Positions 9,763 to 15,524 of a stretch of 28,657 nucleotides of DNA are shown here, one piece after another (position 1 is the first letter of the stretch; every line of letters begins with the position of its first letter). The DNA is taken from assembly GCA_947459935.1 (NCBI GenBank), contig CANHFN010000001.1, positions 1 to 28,657 on the forward strand. Direction: 5' to 3'. The stretch is from Actinomycetota bacterium (GTDB lineage: Bacteria; Actinomycetota; Actinomycetes; Nanopelagicales; Nanopelagicaceae). The translations under genes were made by a program, and so were the position numbers. Below the pieces are notes generated by a model that was not told the origin of the DNA, did not search any database, and worked only from the letters and a program-made list of their open reading frames with translations.

Positions 9763-9791
9763 TTGGTGAAACTGCCTCTTACCTCTAATCT
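9763..9791 (+). promoter_or_regulatory. Promoter of tRNA-Leu
   Basis: TTGGTG (9763-9768) and TAATCT (9786-9791) with a 17-base spacer form a near-consensus sigma-70-type promoter. Transcription would start near 9798, about 28 bases before the mature tRNA. It is back-to-back with the argS promoter. Confidence 0.6.
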
Positions 9792-9825
9792 TGCCTCTTG
9801 GTTGGAAGTGAAAGCTTCAAACCAT

Positions 9826-9906
9826 GCGGGAGTGGTGAAATGGCAGACACGCAGGTCTTAGGAACCTGTGTCTTCGGACGTGCGGGTTCAAGTCCCGCCT
9901 CCCGCA
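9826..9906 (+). tRNA. tRNA-Leu(UAG)
   Basis: A class II tRNA with a 7-bp acceptor stem GCGGGAG/CTCCCGC (9826-9832 with 9899-9905) and discriminator A at 9906. The D stem is GTG/CAC, the anticodon stem CAGGT/ACCTG encloses loop CTTAGGA with anticodon TAG, there is a long variable arm with a GTC-TTCG-GAC hairpin, and the T arm is GCGGG/CCCGC around TTCAAGT. The UAG anticodon reads CUA and probably other CUN leucine codons. The 3' CCA is not encoded (CAC follows), so it must be added after transcription. Confidence 0.97.
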
Positions 9907-9933
9907 CACTGAACTGAAAGTTAAGAGTGATTC

Positions 9934-10269
9934 ATGGCAAAGAAATCTCCAGCCAAAATTAAAAAAGAGGCCGCTGAAATCAAGCGCGCCGCTGCTGCTC
10001 GCCGCGAAGAGAAGAAATCTAGAAGTATCTGTGATGTGACAAATGGTGATGTCGATTTGGATTACTACGCATCGGTTGATCAGGTATGGGTTGAACTTGG
10101 ATTAGCCGCACCTGCACGTCGGGCATTAATCGATGACGGATTATTCAAACTATCTGATCTGAGGAAAACATCGCTTACTGCCGTAAAAGAGTTACACGGC
10201 ATGGGGCCAAATGCAATCCGCATTTTAATCAGCGAAATGAAGAAAGCAGATCTTTCCTTTAGGAAATAA
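9934..10269 (+). CDS. Small helix-hairpin-helix protein resembling the RNA polymerase alpha C-terminal domain
   Basis: 111 residues in two parts. Residues 1-30 are strongly basic (MAKKSPAKIKKEAAEIKRAA and on) and probably nucleic-acid contacting or disordered. Residues about 50-108 resemble a helix-hairpin-helix fold like the alpha C-terminal domain of RNA polymerase: LGLAAPARRALIDDGLFKLSDL followed by a second hairpin KELHGMGPNAIRILISEM. Such folds bind DNA without strong sequence specificity. The gene starts 27 bases after tRNA-Leu and may be read from the tRNA promoter; a weak AAGAG lies 6 bases before the ATG. The specific role is unknown. The same AKKSPAK string occurs in two other proteins of this window. 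Confidence 0.75.
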   Translation: MAKKSPAKIKKEAAEIKRAAAARREEKKSRSICDVTNGDVDLDYYASVDQVWVELGLAAPARRALIDDGLFKLSDLRKTSLTAVKELHGMGPNAIRILISEMKKADLSFRK

Positions 10270-10274
10270 CGCCT

Positions 10275-10280
10275 TACAAT
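10275..10280 (+). promoter_or_regulatory. -10 element for leaderless DinB-like gene
   Basis: TACAAT ends 6 bases (TGCTTA) before the ATG at 10287. No Shine-Dalgarno is present in the 17-base gap after the previous gene. This suggests a transcript starting at the ATG. Confidence 0.5.
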
Positions 10281-10286
10281 TGCTTA

Positions 10287-10799
10287 ATGGACGCACCTAA
10301 ATATCCTTTAAGCATTGGCACTGAACGCGAGCTACTGGAACAACATCTGGAATTTTGTCGCCAAACTATTGTTTATAAAGTTAGTGGCATTACTAAAGAC
10401 AATGGCGTGAAGAGACTAGGGCCAACTTCCACATCTGTACTAGGGATTCTGCGTCACTTAACTGAGGTTGAGTACGGCTGGTTCCACATCAACTTTGCTG
10501 GTCTTGAATACACCGATGGCAGATATAGCGAAGCAAACCCCAATGGAGATTTCGAGATTCTTGAATCAGACACCGTTGAATCTCTTTTGGAGGGCTATAT
10601 CAAAGCATGCGAGAACTCTCGCAAGGTATGTCTAGGAAAAAGTTTGGATGAGCTGGGAACCGAGCCAAGGCCTCGTGATGATGCAAAACCATCACTTCGG
10701 TGGATCTACCTCCACATGATTGATGAAACAGCTCGGCACGCAGGTCACCTAGATATCTATCGCGAGTTAATAGATGGTGCCCACGACGGCACTCTCTAA
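10287..10799 (+). CDS. DinB-superfamily (DUF664) protein
   Basis: 170 residues with the four-helix-bundle pattern of the DinB/DUF664 family. The conserved metal-binding histidines are visible: H57 in LRHLTEVEYGW and H151/H154 in ARHAGHLDIYRELIDG. Members bind a divalent metal; some are thiol-dependent transferases (mycothiol S-transferases in actinobacteria), others are uncharacterised. A mycothiol link is therefore a family-level possibility, not shown here. The gene has its own apparent leaderless start and converges with the small membrane protein gene only 20 bases away, with no room for a clear terminator. Confidence 0.82.
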   Translation: MDAPKYPLSIGTERELLEQHLEFCRQTIVYKVSGITKDNGVKRLGPTSTSVLGILRHLTEVEYGWFHINFAGLEYTDGRYSEANPNGDFEILESDTVESLLEGYIKACENSRKVCLGKSLDELGTEPRPRDDAKPSLRWIYLHMIDETARHAGHLDIYRELIDGAHDGTL

Positions 10800-10819
10800 A
10801 TCATTGAGTTACTTGGGGA

Positions 10820-11086
10820 TTAGTTGCTAAATGCAAAGGCTATTAGTGCAACCCCGGCAATAGCTATCAGTGCTTTAACTTCACGTCGCCCAAGGACCGA
10901 GACAAGTGCTGGCACATATGTTGCACCAAGTATTGCTGCGCCTGGACCAAAAATTAATGCACTGCGAGAAATGATGTCGGGTTCGCCCCACTGATATCGA
11001 AGATTAATCAGGCCGCAGGCAAATAGCAGATAGCCGCCCATTCGATAATTGTTAATCCAGTACTTATCAAGCTTCTCGTTGGTCAT
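10820..11086 (-). CDS. Small three-helix membrane protein, function unknown
   Basis: 88 residues. I do not recognise the family. After a short polar start (MTNEKLDKYWINNYRMGGY) there are three probable membrane segments at about residues 17-30, 42-65 and 70-87, with RR(E)K charges before the last. The protein ends three residues after the last segment, with no cytoplasmic tail. It lies downstream of actinorhodopsin but is separated from it by a strong hairpin terminator and has its own -10-like TAGACT exactly 6 bases before the ATG, so it is probably transcribed independently. Coding likelihood is supported by the leaderless promoter layout shared with neighbours and by the absence of a competing frame. 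Confidence 0.65.
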   Translation of the reverse strand: MTNEKLDKYWINNYRMGGYLLFACGLINLRYQWGEPDIISRSALIFGPGAAILGATYVPALVSVLGRREVKALIAIAGVALIAFAFSN

Positions 11087-11092
11087 GTGATT

Positions 11093-11098
11093 AGTCTA
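11093..11098 (-). promoter_or_regulatory. -10 element for the small membrane protein gene
   Basis: TAGACT on the minus strand, followed by six bases and the ATG at 11086, with no Shine-Dalgarno. This is the same spacing as at argS, murI, argF and others. Confidence 0.45.
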
Positions 11099-11105
11099 TG
11101 AAAGC

Positions 11106-11139
11106 AAACAGGAGTGCCGCTTTCGCGACACTCCTGTTT
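11106..11139 (-). terminator. Terminator after actinorhodopsin
   Basis: An 11-bp perfect stem, AAACAGGAGTG (11106-11116) with CACTCCTGTTT (11129-11139), around a GC-rich loop that can pair further. It lies about 40 bases past the rhodopsin stop. Short T-runs flank both sides, so it may work in both directions. Confidence 0.75.
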
Positions 11140-11177
11140 TTAGGATTCTTAGCTAAAAGAGATCCACTAATCAAAGA

Positions 11178-11942
11178 TTAGTGATCGTCCTTCATTCCTT
11201 CTGCGATTGACTTCATACGAGCGATCTTCAGAATTGTTAGACCGAATACGCACTTCGCTAGAACGTCAGCGAGTGTGTAACCAACCTGAACAGCTACGAA
11301 TGACTCTTGTGAAGCAGTACCCCAGATGTTGAACATGTACGCAATTGGGTAAACGCCCCATGTTGCGATCAGAAGTAGGCGCAAGTTAGCAACAGATTTT
11401 GCAACTCCTTCTGGCTGACGATCAAGTGACTTACCTAGTTCTACGAATAGAACGTAAAGGATGTATAGGAATGGGATTGTTGAAAGAACACCGAACAAAA
11501 TTTGTGTTCCCTGAACATCTGAAATTTCACCTGGGTATCCAAGAGCGATCATTGCAGCTGAAGCTGGAACGAGGCGCATGATTAGCGAGCGTGAAACTGC
11601 AGCTGTCAGTGCGAGTACTGCAACAACTTCTACTAGTAGTAGAGGAACAGTCAATAGCCAGTCAACGTAGCGGTATGCCTCGTTGAATGCATCCTTTGAT
11701 CCGTCTAGAAGAACGGAACCATCTTTTGTTGCATTTGTTGCATGCTTGAATGAATCAAAAATACGTAGGTAGTGGTAACCAGCGATGAATGTAACCATCG
11801 ATGACATAACGAGAGCATTGCGATACTTAGCTAATACACGCTGTTGTGAAACTAGTGTGTAAACGGTGCAAGCAAGCATGGAAATTAGCCCGAATGAAAA
11901 TACGTTATAGACTAGGTTCCAGTTATTTGGATCAAGTTTCAA
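11178..11942 (-). CDS. Actinorhodopsin, light-driven proton pump
   Basis: A seven-helix microbial rhodopsin of 254 residues in the inner membrane that pumps protons outward with retinal. In helix C, RYVDWLLTVPLLLVE gives proton acceptor D94, T98 and proton donor E105, the DTE pattern of proteorhodopsin-like pumps. L102 sits at the green/blue tuning position, so green absorption is expected. The retinal lysine is K230 in GYTLADVLAK, and H57 in GYHYLR matches the proteorhodopsin histidine that pairs with the acceptor. Aligning FGVLST with WWAIST of bacteriorhodopsin puts G151 where W138 is, the fenestration that lets a carotenoid antenna contact retinal in xanthorhodopsin. The start is TTG at 11942 with a strong Shine-Dalgarno GGAGG 6 bases before. 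No retinal synthesis gene is in the window. Confidence 0.96.
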   Translation of the reverse strand: MKLDPNNWNLVYNVFSFGLISMLACTVYTLVSQQRVLAKYRNALVMSSMVTFIAGYHYLRIFDSFKHATNATKDGSVLLDGSKDAFNEAYRYVDWLLTVPLLLVEVVAVLALTAAVSRSLIMRLVPASAAMIALGYPGEISDVQGTQILFGVLSTIPFLYILYVLFVELGKSLDRQPEGVAKSVANLRLLLIATWGVYPIAYMFNIWGTASQESFVAVQVGYTLADVLAKCVFGLTILKIARMKSIAEGMKDDH

Positions 11943-11964
11943 GGTATTCCTCCGTGAGGATCAT
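11932..11964 (-). CDS. Possible 10-codon leader ORF overlapping the rhodopsin start
   Basis: An ATG at 11964 opens MILTEEYLET and stops at TGA (11934-11932), out of frame with rhodopsin and overlapping its Shine-Dalgarno and first codons. The only candidate ribosome site (AAGGA, 9 bases upstream) lies inside the adjacent hairpin. If translated, it would couple to or compete with rhodopsin initiation. It may be chance; reported because of its position. Confidence 0.3.
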   Translation of the reverse strand: MILTEEYLET

Positions 11965-11968
11965 GTGG

Positions 11969-11986
11969 AGAGGTCCTTTGACCTCT
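11969..11986 (-). promoter_or_regulatory. Hairpin in the rhodopsin leader
   Basis: AGAGGTC (11969-11975) and GACCTCT (11980-11986) form a perfect 7-bp stem with a 4-base loop, about 27 bases before the TTG start. No T-run follows, so it is not a terminator. It could act as an mRNA stabiliser, a translation control element, or an operator with dyad symmetry. Confidence 0.5.
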
Positions 11987-12031
11987 GAATTCGTCAACCA
12001 TAAGGAATCCTCGAGGAACTCCTTTGACCTC
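11974..12031. repeat. 12-bp direct repeat pair upstream of actinorhodopsin
   Basis: TCCTTTGACCTC occurs at 11974-11985 and again at 12020-12031, starts 46 bases apart. The first copy forms one arm of the leader hairpin. Two identical copies in a 270-base upstream region suggest a protein-binding site or a duplicated leader element. No clear rhodopsin promoter could be assigned nearby. Confidence 0.5.
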
Positions 12032-12127
12032 CGACAAGGTTTATTGTGAAGCAAACGCGAGCAATTTGCATGAAAATGGTGGGGAAATTATGAGATTTTT
12101 TATCGACTTTCCCGGTTGCTGAGCGTG

Positions 12128-12170
12128 AAAAAAGGCGACCGAGGAATTTTTACCCCCAGATCGCCTTTTT
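12128..12170 (-). terminator. Terminator after the DUF885 gene
   Basis: On the minus strand AAAAAGGCGA (12170-12161) pairs with TCGCCTTTTTT (12138-12128); the stem ends in a T-run. It is about 41 bases past the stop of the upstream minus-strand gene. The A/T symmetry means it could also work in reverse. The remaining sequence from 12032 to 12127 holds nothing else I can support. Confidence 0.8.
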
Positions 12171-12210
12171 CCACAGGTTACTAACTAGTAACTTACTGGA
12201 GTTCCTTTAT

Positions 12211-13860
12211 CTATTGCCCCTGCCACAACGCCAGTTCTGCAGCAAATGGGTCAAGGCCCATTGGCCCTAACTTGAGTGCATAACTATGGAATCTCTTCAT
12301 ATTAAAGCCATCACCGAGACGGGCTTTGGCATCTTCACGAGCTGTCATCCAGACGCGCTCGCCAACCTTGTAAGAAATAGCCTGCCCTGGCCACCCGAGA
12401 TAGCGATCTGTCTCGCTTCGCGAATGATCCTCATCAAGAAGTGCCTGCTCGTTGAGTAATTTGCGGGAGCTTTCAGCATTCCACACAACTCCGCTGTCAT
12501 CTTTGTATCCAAGGTGCATACCAATATCTACAACAATGCGGGCTGCACGTAATGCTTGCGCAGAGAGATAACCCATTTCAATTCCTGGCTCATCAAATGC
12601 GCCCAGTTCATTCATGAATCGTTCTGCATACAAGGCCCAACCTTCGCCATATCCACTAATCCAAGCTGATGTGCGTTGGAAACGAGTCAGGCGATCTTTT
12701 TCAACCGTTGCTGTTCCTACCTGTAAGTGGTGACCTGGAACTGCCTCGTGATACCACGTAGAAACTAGGTGCCAATTACTGACTTCATTCTTTCCCAACA
12801 TTGGAATCCATGTTGTTCCTGGTCGAGATAGATCTTCAGATGGTGGGTTGTAGTAAGGAGCAGATGCACTTCCTTCTGGTGCCAGACGCGCTTCGCAAAT
12901 TGCAATGCGCGGATCAATTTCAAAGAACTCACCATCCATGCGCTTGATTGCTGCGTCTGTGAAATCTTGTAGATACTTCACCACATTTTCTGGACCAACA
13001 ACCTTGTACTTAGGGTCATTATCAAGAGTGTCAGCAACCTCGCGCAGTGTTTTTGCTTCTGGGTTAATTACCTTTGCAAGTTCCCACATGCGATCGTTAA
13101 TTGCCTTGAGCTCTTTCTTGCCCCATTCATATGTGGCTGGAAGATCAAGTTGTGCACCGGTGAAGTAACGCGCCCACACTGCATAACGTTCAGCACCAAC
13201 TGCATCATTTGGATTGGCAATTGGTAAATACTCTTCACGTAAGAATTTAGCGGTCTTTGCAGACGCCGCCTCGGCTAGCTTTGCTGCCTCATGCATCGCT
13301 GGATATTTGCCAGCGCTATCAAAGTTTTTACACATCACGCTATATCCACCATTGGCATAACTATCCAACTGCTCAATAACACCCTTTACCTGGCGCTGCG
13401 CGGTTGTTTTTCCAGTTTTTGCAACGGTCATGATGGTTTCACACCATGAGCTATAGGCAGCATCAACGGCAGCTAAACGCTTAGCGATGTTGTCAAAATC
13501 TTGATCAGAACTCTTTGGCATGAGTTCAAAGATTGAACGCACATTCGATGGAGGTGATGTCAGAACATTCCAGAGCACAAATCCTTCTTGACTATCATGT
13601 AATGCCAGTCCAGATTCAAGACGCTCGGTCATTACAGCCTTTGCAATACGGTCAATCTCATCGATTGGTTCCATTGCAGAGAGCTTCTTCAAAGTCTCAC
13701 GAGTTAAACTAGCGCTCACTTCTGCCGCTGCGATTGAAAAATCATCGAGTTTGTCTTGGTTGAGCCCATTTCCAAGATAGGTACAGCCCATTGGGCTAAG
13801 AGCTGCTTCTTGATCGATGTAAACATCGCTGATTTCAAATATAGGTGATCTATGTGTCAT
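12211..13860 (-). CDS. DUF885 family protein, putative zinc metallopeptidase
   Basis: About 549 residues from the ATG at 13860. A longer reading begins at GTG 13896, adding 12 residues (MDKALHHCQTSA). The family signature YHEAVPGHHLQ is present (HEAVPGHH at residues 383-390 of the long form), with the downstream GEGWALYAE providing the expected glutamate ligand, a gluzincin-like arrangement. There is no signal peptide, so it is probably a cytoplasmic peptidase; the substrate is unknown. I prefer the ATG because TGGACA-N17-CAAACT ends 6 bases before it and family homology begins with SPIFEISDVYIDQEAALSP. The -35 overlaps the GTG codon. An intrinsic terminator follows the gene. Confidence 0.88.
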   Translation of the reverse strand: MTHRSPIFEISDVYIDQEAALSPMGCTYLGNGLNQDKLDDFSIAAAEVSASLTRETLKKLSAMEPIDEIDRIAKAVMTERLESGLALHDSQEGFVLWNVLTSPPSNVRSIFELMPKSSDQDFDNIAKRLAAVDAAYSSWCETIMTVAKTGKTTAQRQVKGVIEQLDSYANGGYSVMCKNFDSAGKYPAMHEAAKLAEAASAKTAKFLREEYLPIANPNDAVGAERYAVWARYFTGAQLDLPATYEWGKKELKAINDRMWELAKVINPEAKTLREVADTLDNDPKYKVVGPENVVKYLQDFTDAAIKRMDGEFFEIDPRIAICEARLAPEGSASAPYYNPPSEDLSRPGTTWIPMLGKNEVSNWHLVSTWYHEAVPGHHLQVGTATVEKDRLTRFQRTSAWISGYGEGWALYAERFMNELGAFDEPGIEMGYLSAQALRAARIVVDIGMHLGYKDDSGVVWNAESSRKLLNEQALLDEDHSRSETDRYLGWPGQAISYKVGERVWMTAREDAKARLGDGFNMKRFHSYALKLGPMGLDPFAAELALWQGQ

Positions 13861-13866
13861 GGCTGA

Positions 13867-13895
13867 AGTTTGGCAGTGGTGCAGGGCTTTGTCCA
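13867..13895 (-). promoter_or_regulatory. Promoter of the DUF885 gene (leaderless)
   Basis: On the minus strand TGGACA (13895-13890), a 17-base spacer, CAAACT (13872-13867), then 6 bases to the ATG at 13860. The -35 matches TTGACA at five of six positions. This decides the start codon in favour of 13860. Confidence 0.55.
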
Positions 13896-13918
13896 CGGCT
13901 AATTGTGTGAAAGTAGCC

Positions 13919-13924
13919 TAGGCT
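13919..13924 (+). promoter_or_regulatory. -10 element for the HlyIII gene
   Basis: TAGGCT ends 7 bases before the ATG at 13932, with no Shine-Dalgarno. It is divergent from the DUF885 promoter; the two start codons are about 70 bases apart. Confidence 0.45.
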
Positions 13925-13931
13925 GGTCAGT

Positions 13932-14576
13932 ATGAGCCTCACCCCAATTGCACCACCAAAGCTGCGCGGTTGGTTTCACCTCGGGGCAACTCCGGCGGTC
14001 ATGATCGCCTCGCTCGTTTTATTTATATTGAGTAAAAATTCCCTCAAATTTGCAGTGGCAATTTACTCAATAACAGCGATCATGTTGTTCAGTGTTTCGG
14101 CAATTTATCATCGGGTCCCATGGGTTCCAGAAAAGAAAAAGATTTGGCGACGCTGGGATCATGCAAACATTAATTTGTTAATTGCAGGTTCTTACACACC
14201 CTTTGCAGTTGCCTTGCTTGAAGGTCGCGACCGCGTAATTTTGTTATCAGTTGTTTGGATAGGTGCTGCATCCGGTGTTGCTCTTCGTGTTTTCTGGATT
14301 GGGGCACCTCGTTGGCTATACGTGGCCAATTATTTAGTTTTGGGCTGGGTCGCCGTTTTTTACACGCCAGCCCTCTACCGCGAGGGTGGTTTGTGGGTAC
14401 TACTTCCAATCGTGATTGGTGGATTGTTCTACTCAGTGGGTGCGATCTTTTACGCACTCAAGCGCCCTGGCCGTGCGGCGAAGTACTTCGGATTCCATGA
14501 GCTCTTCCATATCTTCGTGCTCGCCGCGTGGATTAGTCAGTACGTAGCCATTTCGGTAGCGATTTACAGTAAATAA
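13932..14576 (+). CDS. Hemolysin III / PAQR family membrane protein
   Basis: 214 residues with seven probable membrane helices. The PAQR/HlyIII family residues are visible: S56 and H60 in SVSAIYH, D76 in WDHANINLLIAGSYTPF, and H189 and H193 in FGFHELFHIF. In the family these coordinate zinc and form a ceramidase-like active site. Despite the name, most bacterial members are not toxins; some affect membrane lipid homeostasis. The length is typical. It is transcribed away from the DUF885 gene from an apparently leaderless start, and a coiled-coil protein follows 56 bases later. Confidence 0.93.
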   Translation: MSLTPIAPPKLRGWFHLGATPAVMIASLVLFILSKNSLKFAVAIYSITAIMLFSVSAIYHRVPWVPEKKKIWRRWDHANINLLIAGSYTPFAVALLEGRDRVILLSVVWIGAASGVALRVFWIGAPRWLYVANYLVLGWVAVFYTPALYREGGLWVLLPIVIGGLFYSVGAIFYALKRPGRAAKYFGFHELFHIFVLAAWISQYVAISVAIYSK

Positions 14577-14632
14577 GCCTTTGCTCTAACCTAGGTCATC
14601 TGTACGCAAGGTTTTATTGAGTAGCGAGGTGC

Positions 14633-15460
14633 ATGATGGCTGAGAAGAAGAGCTTCCTTAACTGGGTCGGCTTTACTGAAGAAGAGAGCTCCAGCCTGCC
14701 TTCATCTGTTGACCGCATCCGTGAACTCGAAGCGCAGATTGCAGATTTGAAATCTCGTCGCGACATCACCGGATTAACAAAAGAAGAGTTTGAAATTCTC
14801 GCAACTGAAACTGCGATGTCAATGATCAAGTCTGCCCAAGCTCGTGAAAGCAAGGCTCAGGCTGCGGCTTCACGATTAGTTGCTGAAACTTCACGCGCAA
14901 CAAAGGAAGAGTTAGAGGCAGCTGATGCGAAGGCACGCACGATTCTTTCAGGAGCAGAAACTCGTGGACGCAAATTCATTCAAGCTGCGGAAACCGAAGC
15001 AGAAGAAAAGATTGCTCTTGCTGAATCTGAAGCAGAAGCGCTCATGGAGAGCAAGAAGCGTGAAATATCCGCTCTTGCAACGGCTGCTCGCCGAGAAGGA
15101 GAACGAATTATTACGGAAGCAACAACTGAAGTGTCTGGTTATCGCCAGTGGCTTTCAGGTGTTATTTCTGAAGCAGAACGTCTATACCGAATTCAAAAGC
15201 AATCACTAGATGCTGCAGAGACTGCGATTCAGCAATCTCGAAATCGTTTAGATGGAGCATTCCAGCGTTTAGAGGAGCTTCAAAAGAGTGTCCTTGATAA
15301 TCTGAATTCAGATGACACGTTAATTAATCCAGGACCACTTAAAGTTGCAAGTCAGCGAACTCGTCCTGCACTGAGTGCGCCAAAGAAAGCGGCTAAGAAA
15401 TCTCCCGCAAAGAAAGCTTCTGTCAAGAAGAGTGCTGCAAAGAAATCTGCAAAGCGCTAA
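14633..15460 (+). CDS. Long coiled-coil protein with histone-H1-like Lys/Ala tail
   Basis: 275 residues from the first of two adjacent ATGs; the second (14636) has the better spacing to GAGG and may be the real start. Residues 1-25 are a short head containing SFLNWVGFTEEE. Residues about 26-225 are an almost continuous Ala/Glu/Lys-rich coiled coil reminiscent of DivIVA/Wag31-like or ATP-synthase-b-like helices. Residues about 240-275 form a basic tail with KKAAKKSPAKKASVKKSAAK, like histone H1 and HupB tails. No membrane segment is present. The composition suggests a cytoskeletal or scaffold protein that touches nucleic acid or an acidic surface. I do not assign a named family. It stands between a membrane protein and a cell-surface acyltransferase. 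Confidence 0.85.
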   Translation: MMAEKKSFLNWVGFTEEESSSLPSSVDRIRELEAQIADLKSRRDITGLTKEEFEILATETAMSMIKSAQARESKAQAAASRLVAETSRATKEELEAADAKARTILSGAETRGRKFIQAAETEAEEKIALAESEAEALMESKKREISALATAARREGERIITEATTEVSGYRQWLSGVISEAERLYRIQKQSLDAAETAIQQSRNRLDGAFQRLEELQKSVLDNLNSDDTLINPGPLKVASQRTRPALSAPKKAAKKSPAKKASVKKSAAKKSAKR

Positions 15461-15524
15461 TTAACACTGCGCTACACAACATATTTCTATTGATGCCACG
15501 CTACTTCGTAGGAGATAAGTAATC

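Noticed and set aside
13932..14576. Haemolysin toxin
   Set aside because: The name of the HlyIII family is historical; the residues fit a PAQR-type zinc membrane hydrolase and nothing suggests virulence.
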